A stretch of 64,000 nt of DNA from Endotrypanum monterogeii (Eukaryota; Euglenozoa; Kinetoplastea; Trypanosomatida; Trypanosomatidae): positions 518,979 to 582,978 of the forward strand of contig CM007333.1 of NCBI GenBank assembly GCA_000333855.2, read 5' to 3'. Of the stretch, positions 9,048-18,083 are shown piece after piece. The notes under the pieces are model-generated. The model ran no database searches and was not told the origin of the DNA. It saw only the letters and a program-made list of their open reading frames with translations. The first letter of the stretch is position 1. Every line of letters starts with the position of its first letter. The position numbers were made by a program, and so were the translations under genes.

Positions 9048-9801
9048 TGAAAACTACTAGCTGTCGACAGGGCAAATTAAAATGGGTGTAGACGAGCTGG
9101 TGTGTGTGTCGCATGGCGTGTGGTTGGAACGACGGCAATGAACATTCGCAGGGGGGAGGGAGGGGGGTGACGCGGCATGAGGGGATGAGGGCCTTCGAAA
9201 AAAAAAAAAAAGACAAGTCTTGAAAACGTTCTGTGAGGTGGTTAGAGGGATATCGGGGGCGAAGCAGAAAAACACACAACTGAAGCAAAACATTAATACT
9301 AGTCCAGATAAAAAGAAAGCGAGCAAAAATGGAAACAGCGGATACAGGCACACTAGTTGTGAGACATCTGTTATTCGACGAGGGAGGTGGAAAAGGGAAC
9401 AGAGGCTCAGAGCTGCGGGTGGTGGTAGTGACGGCGGGGAGTGGGGTGGGGGGAAGAGGAGGAGAGGCGACAATGTAGTTTGCAAGAAGGGCATGCGCTC
9501 GAAATGAGGTGAGAAAAAACACAACAGAGAAGACAACCGAGAAATGCCCATCATATACGCTTCAATCCCCCCTTCCAAGACATGAGGAAGGGGGGGAAGC
9601 TGAGGGCCAAGCAAACCTGCGCTCGAGTAACATACAGAAACCATATCAATAGGAACAGAAGGAGAGGGAGGACTACACAGCGCCGCTTAGAAAGAGGACG
9701 GGGGAAGTGGACACCTAACCTCATCTCGAAGAGACTCGTTGTTGTGCAGGTGTTTATTGCCGGTGGACCGAAAGGTGCCAGTGCCAGTCGCAGCTGCTCA
9801 G

Positions 9802-12800
9802 CTAGCTCGATCTCCCGCGCAATTGCGCAAGAATAATACGGTTCTGTTCCTCCAGCCTCGCGTTTTGAGCCTGTATGCGTGCGAGCTCGGTGGTCACCAC
9901 CGCGTAAGCGTCAGGCGTGGATTTCACCTCACCAGCCGTGGAGGAAACCTTGGTATTAACACCACGCACACTCTCCCCGGATCGCCGAACCTGACGCAGC
10001 TGCAGCTGTGCGGCGACGGTTGTCAGGAGGGCGGAAAGCTCATCAAGGTCCGCTTCTGCAACCGCGGAAAAAGACGCTTCGCTCGCGGATTCTGAAAGCT
10101 CGTTATGCTCCAGGAACTCTTTCACGTGCATAAGGGACTCCCGGAGGTGACGTGCTTGCACAGTGAACTGCTCTGTCACTGTTGAGCAGCTACTGCCCAT
10201 TGGGCTACGGGGCGGCCTCACATCCGCACCCAACGACAGCCCCCCCTTGCTCTCCAGAGCGACGGAAAGGAAAGGTTGCTTTGCACCATCGCTAGTGGTA
10301 GGGCTATCCAAGACGACATCGTCTTCGTTAGGAGGAGGTAGCACAGAGCTAAGCTGCGAGTTCCGTCGCTGTGGAGGGCTATCATCGCACATGGCGGGCT
10401 CGCAAGCGACAGTCATATCAAGGGAGGCAGCGGCACTGCCTACGCAAGGCCCTTCGTCTACGCCTGCCTGAGCGGCTGCTACAGCGGCACGAAACACCTG
10501 AGAGTCAACTGTGAGGTCTGACACATCAACCGCGGAGGCAGCCAAGTTGATAGTGGGCGAGGGGTTCGATGGAATCTCGCCATGAGGGTCACGAGGCATC
10601 TGCGACGGCTCCGCAGCACCGTCCACCTGCGAGGAGGACACGATAGACTCAGCGGATACGATGGCGGAAGAATGAGAGCGCCGAGTGAGGCCCATAGGGC
10701 GGGGAGTGCGGGCGTGGTCACTCGTCCGAGTGTCGTGCTTTTGTTGTGCGTAGAAGCCTGACAGTTTATCGAAGCGGTCACTAAGCTCGCGACTGGATGG
10801 CGCGCCTGTGGACGAGGTGCGGCGCTGCCCGCGGGCCTCTGCTGCCTTGGACACACCACGCGGTGTGACAGCAAGACCACGCGGGGTGCGAGCAGTGCGC
10901 CGCGGTGCAGCGGAAGAGCCTTGTGCTGGTGACGATGCTGACGATAAAGCTGTTGACGCCGGAGGGGCTGTCTTCCCTCCTGTGACTTGTTGAGGTGGTG
11001 GAAGAAGTCTTTCCCCATCGCTTCGTAGCGCAGCAGTGCATTGCAGTGCTCCCAGCGTGTACAAGTCAAAGCCACCACACCCTAGCGCCCAGACAAGTAT
11101 ATTCGCACTCTCCTTGTCCTCTGCACTGCATATGGCACGCACCGGAGTCAAAATAGCCCTTGTGGCGATCAGTAGAGGACTGCCCCCGCCTAGCTGCCAC
11201 GCTATGAGGCGCAACCCGCGGCAAACTACAACTATATCCGGTCTGTGTCTCGTCACGGTGGCCATGACACGCACATTGGCATCGCCTTTCCATTGCGTCT
11301 TCTCTACACTCGGTGGCTCTTCGAGCGACCTCGTGAGCCACTGTGATGTACCCCTAAGCTGCACAAAGACAGTGGTTGCAATGCCCGCCACAAGGAGCCC
11401 ACCCTGGCACGCTTTCACCTGGCGAATAGCATCCCCGTGGGTGTACGTCGGCAACGCAGGTGGCTGACCAGATACTGCTGCATTACTGCTGAGCGCTGTG
11501 AGGGACGTACGCTGCACCGCCACAACTTGGTCCGTCACAGCCGCCGCCGAGTCGAGCCCTGATGTGGTCACATCACTTCTGCTGTAAACCACCAGCGCAT
11601 GCGTGCCCGCAGGCACCAGTGAAGGGCTACTCGATTTGCTTTTCTCCATCCGTAGAACGCGACCCACACTGCCACAGCTGTCTTTCGATGTCGCAGCCCA
11701 GCAGCACCGGTATCGACGGAGTCGCAGCGCCGAAGACCTGTTCGCCCCTGGTATTGCTGCGGCAGTTGTCAGCGCATACAGAATATCACCGGTAGGAGAG
11801 CTGACAAGGCTGAGAACAACTTCGCCAACGTCCACTGCTGCGCTACACAGCTCTGCCGGTGGTCCCGATGTGTGCCCGTAAGCGACAAGGGCGTTGCGCG
11901 CTGTATCGAATAGCACCACGACACCCGTGGCAGGGTGCAGCGTCGCGCATGTGGAACGGCGACCAAAGGAAGCAATCAACGTGCAGCCAGGGGGAGAGAC
12001 AAACATCAGCGCCTGCGGGGTCCACCAGCACCAGAGCGACGAGCTCATGTACCAGATGTCGGCCACCTCTGCAGGTGCAAAAGGTGGCGGCCTGAAGACG
12101 GAGATACAGTGCAAATTCATGCGCTGTGTACCAGCTTTGGGCTCCTTCGAGTAAAAGGAAAACGCGCCACCCTGGTGGAAGAGAGCCAAAACACCATGTC
12201 CTGCGCTGGCCCCACCTGTGAAAACACATGTGTCGCTATCAGCTGCAGTAATATCCTGTGTCACTTTCTCGGCATCAAGCCCGTCGCTGCCGCCCTCACG
12301 ATCAGCTCCGCCTGCAGGAGCACTGGCCAGGAGTGGTGTGCCCGGACACTTCACTTTTCCCTGAAATTCCCACGTCTCGGCGTGAAAGAGGCGCAACACG
12401 GCACCGGCCAGAAGAAGACTTTCGTGGCCAACACAGCACAGCGCCGTCGCGGACGGAACTTTACAGTCCATCCAGCGCAGCACCGACCCCGCCGTGCTGC
12501 TGAACGCAACGAGGAACCCGCTGCTCGTTAGTGCCAGATACACCCTCTCCCCCTCCACCGGACTTGCCACGCAGCACGTGTACTCAGCCTCGTGCAACTC
12601 CTCAACAGTGCTGCAGTGGCGGCTCAGCACCACCAGGCGGTTGCGTTCTCTATGACTGGACAATAGGATGTCCGTTGGAGTCTCTATGCTGGCAGGAGTC
12701 GAGGCAGCAATGCGTTGCACACTGAAGAGGCCGACTCTGCCGGCGCTGCACGCAGCGAAGGAAAGGTCGAAGGGGAGACTGCACATACTATGCAGAGGAT

Positions 12801-13359
12801 CCATGGCACCACGCCAGACGAGTGCCTTCGCGTCTACATTCCAGAGAGAGAGCCTGTTTGGTGTTTGGTCAGATGGACGGTTGTGCAATAGCGACGAAAA
12901 CGCGAGATAATTGGCATCCTCTGTAAAAAGAAATGTAGCACCGTAAGTACAGTCGCCTGTCACAGAGCGTGGCAGCTTTGTTGCCTCCGTCAGCACGGGA
13001 TTCGTGGGGGAAGTGAGGTAAAGACCATGAGACTCCGTGCCGACACACACGATATCTTTCTCAGGATGGCCAGCAACGAAGCGGACGTACTCATTGGATG
13101 AAGCAAGGATGCATAGGCGCATGGAATATCGCCAGCGCGCCTCTGCATGAAGATTTCTCTGCTTCTCCGCCGTCACATCAACAAAAGCTATGCAGTTGTC
13201 AGTAGCGGCGTACACAACATAGCGGCCCCGGTACGCCACGCAGCACCGTGACGAAGAGGTGACGGCGTGACCAACGCGCCACGTGGGTACGATATCTGAG
13301 GGCGGCGCTGACACAGGAAGCGGTGAAGGTGACGACAAAGACTCCATGGTGATGCGCAT
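9802..13359 (-). CDS. Large beta-propeller (WD40-like) protein with C-terminal coiled coil
   Basis: Protein of 1185 residues from the ATG at 13359; a second in-frame ATG at 13347 would shorten it by four. The first 750 or so residues show successive beta-rich blades with weak WD40-like signatures, such as short hydrophobic strands ending in phrases like RLSLWNVDAKALVW, IAFVDVTAE and LFHAETWEFQGKV, so one or two propellers are likely. Residues from about 780 to 1080 are low-complexity, Ser/Pro/Ala-rich and probably disordered, with two TPRG motifs. The last 35 residues form a short coiled coil (ELARIQAQNARLEEQNRIIL). No catalytic motif is seen. A scaffold role is likely; cytoskeletal or flagellar use is possible but not shown. 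I do not recognise a named orthologue. Confidence 0.85.
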   Translation of the reverse strand: MRITMESLSSPSPLPVSAPPSDIVPTWRVGHAVTSSSRCCVAYRGRYVVYAATDNCIAFVDVTAEKQRNLHAEARWRYSMRLCILASSNEYVRFVAGHPEKDIVCVGTESHGLYLTSPTNPVLTEATKLPRSVTGDCTYGATFLFTEDANYLAFSSLLHNRPSDQTPNRLSLWNVDAKALVWRGAMDPLHSMCSLPFDLSFAACSAGRVGLFSVQRIAASTPASIETPTDILLSSHRERNRLVVLSRHCSTVEELHEAEYTCCVASPVEGERVYLALTSSGFLVAFSSTAGSVLRWMDCKVPSATALCCVGHESLLLAGAVLRLFHAETWEFQGKVKCPGTPLLASAPAGGADREGGSDGLDAEKVTQDITAADSDTCVFTGGASAGHGVLALFHQGGAFSFYSKEPKAGTQRMNLHCISVFRPPPFAPAEVADIWYMSSSLWCWWTPQALMFVSPPGCTLIASFGRRSTCATLHPATGVVVLFDTARNALVAYGHTSGPPAELCSAAVDVGEVVLSLVSSPTGDILYALTTAAAIPGANRSSALRLRRYRCCWAATSKDSCGSVGRVLRMEKSKSSSPSLVPAGTHALVVYSRSDVTTSGLDSAAAVTDQVVAVQRTSLTALSSNAAVSGQPPALPTYTHGDAIRQVKACQGGLLVAGIATTVFVQLRGTSQWLTRSLEEPPSVEKTQWKGDANVRVMATVTRHRPDIVVVCRGLRLIAWQLGGGSPLLIATRAILTPVRAICSAEDKESANILVWALGCGGFDLYTLGALQCTAALRSDGERLLPPPQQVTGGKTAPPASTALSSASSPAQGSSAAPRRTARTPRGLAVTPRGVSKAAEARGQRRTSSTGAPSSRELSDRFDKLSGFYAQQKHDTRTSDHARTPRPMGLTRRSHSSAIVSAESIVSSSQVDGAAEPSQMPRDPHGEIPSNPSPTINLAASAVDVSDLTVDSQVFRAAVAAAQAGVDEGPCVGSAAASLDMTVACEPAMCDDSPPQRRNSQLSSVLPPPNEDDVVLDSPTTSDGAKQPFLSVALESKGGLSLGADVRPPRSPMGSSCSTVTEQFTVQARHLRESLMHVKEFLEHNELSESASEASFSAVAEADLDELSALLTTVAAQLQLRQVRRSGESVRGVNTKVSSTAGEVKSTPDAYAVVTTELARIQAQNARLEEQNRIILAQLRGRSS

Positions 13360-13454
13360 ATTTCTGCACGCGCTACGTTTTTTTGTTGTTGTGATTGTTT
13401 ACTTTTGTGTGCGTATGCGTATATGTGTTGTTATGTATCTTGGATGTGATACAC

Positions 13455-13487
<33 letters not shown>

Positions 13488-13913
13488 TGGGGGGTGGGGG
13501 GGGGGAGGAGTTAGTGACACAATGATGGGGGAGAGGCCAATGTGCAGGTACGTGAGATTCTCTTTCTTTTTCGTGTTCGGTTGATGGCATTGCTGCGCCG
13601 CTTCCGATCTATGGCACTTGGGGAGAGGAGGAGGGTAGAGGGGACAAGACCATCTTTTTATAGAAAACCAGTATCTGTCACATGAAGAGGTAAACAGCCG
13701 TGAGACCCTCACCCCAAGCGAACCACACACTTTGCTGTACTCCACATCAGGCGCGAGTGTACCGCAATGGAATTGACGAAAAGGAAGCAGCGACGAAGAA
13801 AGGGGTGAAGAAGTTCGAGGAACAGTGCCAACAACCCAGCGTCTCTATTCTAGCTCGCCCGCGACAGAGAGTAATAATTGGTGACGCTCTCAGAGTGGAG
13901 CACACAAACACAA

Positions 13914-13944
<31 letters not shown>

Positions 13945-14330
13945 ACCTCTGGCAAGAAAACTGTGTGGAAAACAAACCTCGCATCGACGGGCATCTGTGC
14001 GCTTTCCTCGCACACCTCGAATGCTCTCTTCCCCTCCCCCCCCCCCTCCCTGTTTTTTTTTCTCTATTCAGAGCAGTAATAAAACAAGAGGTCATACAGA
14101 ACGGGGGGGGGGAGGGGGGGGGAGAGTGTTGAACAAACACCGATAGCAGCGACCTATAGCAAACCCACGACGAGACAAAGGACGGGAGGGTATGCGAGAA
14201 AACCCGACGTGAGAGACCCACCCGCACGCACCCACCCTTTCCCCCTTGCACAACAACAACAAACTGACAAAAATTTCCTTCCTTCCTCTCGCACCACACA
14301 TCCTCCAGTACGATGTCATCTTTTTTTCGC
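13360..14330 (-). other. Intergenic between beta-propeller gene and RagA gene
   Basis: No gene is supported. It contains a TG array at 13456-13485 followed by a G-run (13489-13507), a CA array at 13914-13938, a C-run near 14034-14048 and a G-rich run at 14103-14125. On the coding strand these give alternating CA and poly-pyrimidine stretches. The segment 13360-13510 is the likely 5' region of the propeller gene. Confidence 0.6.
13456..13485. repeat. TG microsatellite
   Basis: About 15 TG units followed within a few bases by a long G-run. Confidence 0.9.
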
Positions 14331-15392
14331 TTACAGAACTTCGCGCATCGCACACGCAGTAGGTTCATCAGAATCTAGAAACTGCTCAAAGCGGCGGCGT
14401 GCTGCGTTCACGTTGAGGCGGTGCAACTCCACGTTCACGGTAGGGTCTACCGAAACGACCAGCACATGTGTGCAGTCAGTGAATGGACACAAGAGGGCAG
14501 TGAAGGTCTCAGTGGTGATGCTCAGTCCGCCGAGGCTGGTTGTGTTGTTCATGCAGCTCAATTTGAAGCGCTTCACTGTCTCACTGACCTCTGTCGTGCG
14601 TAGCTCCCCGCTTCCCTGCAAGAACACTGGTTTGGAGCCATCGGTGTCTACACTTCGGTTGATATGCGTCAGACACAAGAAAGTACTTCGCTCGTAGAGC
14701 GCCACCTCGGCTGCATTGCACGCCAGCGCAATACCGCGCATCGTCTCCACCAGAACATCGCGGTGCGGCACTAGCGAGCGTACTACCGAGCTGTAGGCTA
14801 AGTAAAGCGAGTCGGACCATATGCTGGTGCCGAAAAACTCAATGTCTGCGCCATCGACGGCGTCGATACACTTTAAGATCTCTTGCTTGCGAGCCTGGAA
14901 GATCTCCTCTCGGACATCTTTGTGGATCAAGTCGATCTTGTGCAGCAGCACAAAGACCTTTGCCCTGGGGCTGTATTGACGAATGAAACGCATTGCCTCG
15001 CGGAAGTACTCCAGCATTTCGGGAAGTTTCCAATCCGTGGTGGCGCCGCCTGCCTCACCCCCAAGGCAGCCAGGCCCGCCGCCCCCGCTGTGGCTATCAC
15101 GGCTCATGCTGTTAATGTCGAAGACAAAAAGCATCACGCCAACGTAGCGGAAAATGTACTCTTTTTGGCGGTTCAAAAACTCTGTGACGTAGCGGTGCTG
15201 GCCGCCGCAATCCCACAGGTTTAAAAAAAGATTACGCAATATGTGCACTTGGCTCTGGTCGAGCGAGATAGTGATGCCGAGTCGAAGTGCATCGCGTGGG
15301 AGGTAGTTATCGAAGATGATGCTGCGCATACACGTCTTACCAGCTCCTCCAGGCCCCATAAGGAGCAGTTTGTGCATCTGTTTCTGGTCCAT
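14331..15392 (-). CDS. RagA/Gtr1-type small GTPase
   Basis: Rag-family GTPase of 353 residues. In other eukaryotes RagA/Gtr1 pairs with RagC/Gtr2 and signals amino-acid sufficiency to TORC1 on the lysosome or vacuole. Visible: G1 GPGGAGKT (13-20) preceded by KLLLMG, the Rag-typical MRSIIF..NY and LRLGITI, G3 LNLWDCGGQ (57-65), G4 HKID (151-154), and a C-terminal roadblock-like half. Unlike Ras proteins there is no C-terminal lipidation cysteine motif. A Gly-rich insertion (about 102-118) interrupts the G domain after FDINS. The frame is open 32 codons further upstream, but a pyrimidine tract plus AG at 15459-15475 lies between the two ATGs, so I start at 15392. Confidence 0.93.
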   Translation of the reverse strand: MDQKQMHKLLLMGPGGAGKTCMRSIIFDNYLPRDALRLGITISLDQSQVHILRNLFLNLWDCGGQHRYVTEFLNRQKEYIFRYVGVMLFVFDINSMSRDSHSGGGGPGCLGGEAGGATTDWKLPEMLEYFREAMRFIRQYSPRAKVFVLLHKIDLIHKDVREEIFQARKQEILKCIDAVDGADIEFFGTSIWSDSLYLAYSSVVRSLVPHRDVLVETMRGIALACNAAEVALYERSTFLCLTHINRSVDTDGSKPVFLQGSGELRTTEVSETVKRFKLSCMNNTTSLGGLSITTETFTALLCPFTDCTHVLVVSVDPTVNVELHRLNVNAARRRFEQFLDSDEPTACAMREVL

Positions 15393-15458
15393 ACTGCGAG
15401 CGGACACGACTTCCTCTCTGCGTATATTAATCAAGAAGTAGAGAGATATATATGTATA

Positions 15459-15475
15459 CTGAGAGAGAAAGGGAT
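15459..15475 (-). promoter_or_regulatory. Candidate trans-splice acceptor for the RagA gene
   Basis: On the minus strand a short tract of C and T (15461-15475) is followed by AG (15460-15459), about 66 bases before the ATG at 15392. A second CAG lies at 15420-15418. Either would exclude the upstream in-frame start. Confidence 0.5.
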
Positions 15476-15687
15476 TGTGTGATATCACCTCAACGACTCA
15501 AGGACACTGAACCGTCTCCTCCGTCCGTCCATCCCTCTTCCTAAACTCTTTCCCTCCTCCCCCCCCCCACCACACACACGTACACGTACACGCCAAGCTT
15601 TTCGGTTCTATTTAAGGCGAGGTGTGTGCTCTTGAGATAGGTCGAAGAGATTTCTCCGATAAAGCGTAGAGCCAAAGCACTCCTATC

Positions 15688-15690
<3 letters not shown>

Positions 15691-15719
<29 letters not shown>
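15691..15719. repeat. TA microsatellite at the edge of an assembly gap
   Basis: About 14 AT units run straight into ten Ns, so the array length is unknown. Confidence 0.95.
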
Positions 15720-15729
15720 NNNNNNNNNN
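15720..15729. other. Assembly gap (10 Ns)
   Basis: Ten Ns between a TA microsatellite and an interspersed repeat. Ten is probably a placeholder rather than a measured size; the missing sequence may include the rest of the repeat. Confidence 1.
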
Positions 15730-15901
15730 CACGGCGCGTACTACTACTCTCTGCGCGTGCAGCAAAACGCTGTTCACACACACGGACCAGCGACACACTG
15801 ACGCGGCGACAGAGTCACGAGCAGACTGCATTTCCACGCCACCGCTCCGCCATCTAGCACCAAGCGACGTGAACCCCCCCCCTCCTCCCTACAGCGAAGC
15901 C
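15730..15901. repeat. Diverged interspersed repeat, copy B (partner 8312-8481)
   Basis: Starts at the first base after the gap and aligns with 8312-8481 at about 94% identity by eye. It lies between the phosphatase stop and the RagA start, probably in the phosphatase 3' flank. Confidence 0.9.
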
Positions 15902-16058
15902 CTTTCTTTACGACGTGTTACCTTGGTTTTCTCATTCTATGACACACACACACACACACACACTCAAAAAAGGGGAAATGTGAGTGTGTGTGTGTGGTGA
16001 TGGTGAGGAGAGGGATATGCGTCTCTGTGGATCCTGTGTGACATTGCATCTTTTGCGG

Positions 16059-16060
<2 letters not shown>

Positions 16061-16099
<39 letters not shown>
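16061..16099. repeat. TG microsatellite
   Basis: About 19 uninterrupted GT units. Confidence 0.9.
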
Positions 16100-16100
<1 letters not shown>

Positions 16101-16396
16101 ATATGTGACAAAGAGCTCACAAGCAAAACGGAGAAAAAAAAAAAAAAAAAGAGTGGAGTAAAAAAGGAGTCCAGAAATGAGTAATGTGGAAGACTTGGGA
16201 GTTTTGGAGCTCGTGTGCGCTAACCTACGTCTCGTCGTCTTGTTCTTTTTTTTTTTTTTTAGCTTCGCCGGTCGTCTGGTTCTCATCCTATTTTTATTTC
16301 TCAGTTTGACCGAAAAGGGTTTTTTGTTGTTTGTTGTTTCAGGAAGTAAAAAAGGAACGCCGCACGGAGTGCAAAACCGACGTTGAAGTCTCGTCC

Positions 16397-16681
16397 CTAT
16401 GTGCCCTTTGAAGCTACCGAGCAGAGCTCAGCATCGCGGACTGGGGGGAAATTCTTTTCAGAAGGCGCAGGCGAGGCCAAGGAAGGCAAGCTCTTTGACC
16501 TCACTGTCAACTCAGTAGGGGGAGCAATATACACCCTGAGACCTGAACATCGCCAAATTTTCTCAACAGGCATGTCGTCTCGTCGAGGTGGTGTCATGGT
16601 CGACCCGAGTCTTACTGCTTCGGTGGGAAGATAAAAGCAGATCCTATCCGCAACACTTATCGCATCCAGGTGGCAAAGCAT
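16397..16681 (-). CDS. Candidate small gene, 94-residue protein of unknown function
   Basis: ATG at 16681, stop TAG at 16399-16397. On the same strand a C/T tract (16701-16735) is followed by its first AG at 16694-16693, only 11 bases before the ATG, the arrangement expected of a trans-spliced mRNA. The block has balanced base composition and no homopolymers, unlike the surrounding UTR sequence. The protein has no recognised domain; it carries a WRCSGLRVYIAPP hydrophobic stretch and a Pro/Ser-rich C-terminal half. The opposite strand is also open across the block (about 16350-16634) in the frame sharing third codon positions, but lacks an early ATG, so one frame may be a shadow of the other or of a decayed gene. 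It could also be chance. Confidence 0.35.
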   Translation of the reverse strand: MLCHLDAISVADRICFYLPTEAVRLGSTMTPPRRDDMPVEKIWRCSGLRVYIAPPTELTVRSKSLPSLASPAPSEKNFPPVRDAELCSVASKGT

Positions 16682-16692
16682 CTACCCTCCCG

Positions 16693-16735
16693 CTGATAGC
16701 ACCAAGAGAGAAGGGGAGAAAATGGGGGGAGGGGC
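16693..16735 (-). promoter_or_regulatory. Candidate trans-splice acceptor before the 94-codon ORF
   Basis: A pyrimidine tract (16701-16735 on the minus strand) is followed by CAG ending at 16693. The predicted 5' UTR would be 11 bases. Confidence 0.45.
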
Positions 16736-17119
16736 TGCGTGGGATACCAGATCCCGATAAATAACCGCAAGTTGGCAGACACCGTCGTAGGGAAGAAATA
16801 TATGGGTACAACCAAATCGCGACAAACACAATCAAAGGGAAGAAAAAAAAAATCGATGCTGCATAAAAAAGGAGCACTGGGGCTAAGACACAAACATGTG
16901 TAAAAAAAAACAAAAAGAAACAAGCGATAAGAAAGATCTTATCAAATGGTTTACAAATAGAATTTCTGGGGAAAGGGGGGAAGAGGCGGCTGCGCCCCCC
17001 TACAAAATTCAAGTACAGAAAGAGAAAAAACAAAAAGTTTCATGGCGCATTTCCACGTGTTTCGGTAATTTTTTTTTTGGGGGGGGGGGCTATGTTTGCG
17101 CTTAGCGTAACGCCCGATC

Positions 17120-17129
17120 AATATGTATA

Positions 17130-17166
<37 letters not shown>
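17120..17166. repeat. TA microsatellite
   Basis: A nearly pure TA array of about 47 bases with two early interruptions by TG. Confidence 0.9.
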
Positions 17167-17170
<4 letters not shown>

Positions 17171-18083
17171 TATCTACAATATTTATAGAGAGTGAGGGGC
17201 ACACTTTTCTCTAGCGTAGAAGAGAATCCGTGTATTGGTTTGATATACTAAGGTGTGTGTGTGTGTGTGCGGGGAAGGGTGGGGCGGAAAGTTATTACTA
17301 GCCCCACCCGAACAGCCCTCTCCCATGCACCCGCAACGCAGACTTGGGTTTGTTGGTTGACGGTCAGTTGCACGTAGACCACAAGAGAGTAATATAAACG
17401 AGCAAAAATTAAAAAAGAAGCAGGGAAATAAAAAACTAAACCCATGTATCCATATATATATATATATATATATATACAAATATATGTAAAGAAAAATAAA
17501 GACGGCCCCAAAGCGCAGATCAAAAGGAATCGAGGGAAAAAGAAGTGTGTGTGTGTGTGTGTATATTTGTGTGTAGCTAGGCACGTCTTCCTCCCGGCCC
17601 AGAGGCGGACAACACTACACAGTAAGTTTGCCACATACAGGATCATACACTGCCCATAGGCCCCCCTCTCACGAGTCCAGGAAACAAACAAAAATGTGTA
17701 CGCGCTAATGCGCGTGCGACACCTCTTCGAGAGCACGCCCAAGCACATTTAACATCCCTGGAAACAAAAAAAAAAGTGTCGCCACGGAGCAGAAACCAAA
17801 CCCGAAAGAAAATCGGGAATGCGTGAGAAAGACACACGACGAGAGACCAACTGGGTAAAAAAAAAAATGATGCAGACACGTGCGGATATGATTACCTCAC
17901 TAGCGAGGACGAGTTCTGCTATTGGAACTACATGCTGGAGGGAAAGGGTCACAAGGGAGTTACACGCACACACGGAGGCGAGGGCCGTAAACATCGCGTA
18001 CGTGTTTATTTTTTGACCTGTCAAACTCACCGCTGCAACTCCTCAACTATCCACCGAGAAACGAGAAAAGAAAAATCAAACGA

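Larger units (their letters stand above)
7667..9801 (-). other. Intergenic: HAD-gene 5' region and 3' flank of the beta-propeller gene
   Basis: Apart from the upstream ORF and acceptor, no gene is supported. It holds two repeat segments: 8312-8481 (partner at 15730-15901) and 8780-9047 (partner at 1-268). Together, 8200-9050 reads as a low-AT block unlike the A-rich flanks, which suggests one composite 3'-UTR retroposon. From 9180 to 9740 the plus strand is purine-rich. Confidence 0.6.
15393..18083 (-). other. Intergenic: RagA 5' region and phosphatase 3' flank
   Basis: Contains a TA array (15691-15719), the assembly gap (15720-15729), the diverged repeat (15730-15901), a TG array (16061-16099), TA arrays (17120-17166 and 17452-17476) and A-rich runs. 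One block of ordinary complexity, about 16350-16700, stands out and holds a candidate 94-codon gene. Otherwise nothing is supported. Confidence 0.6.
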
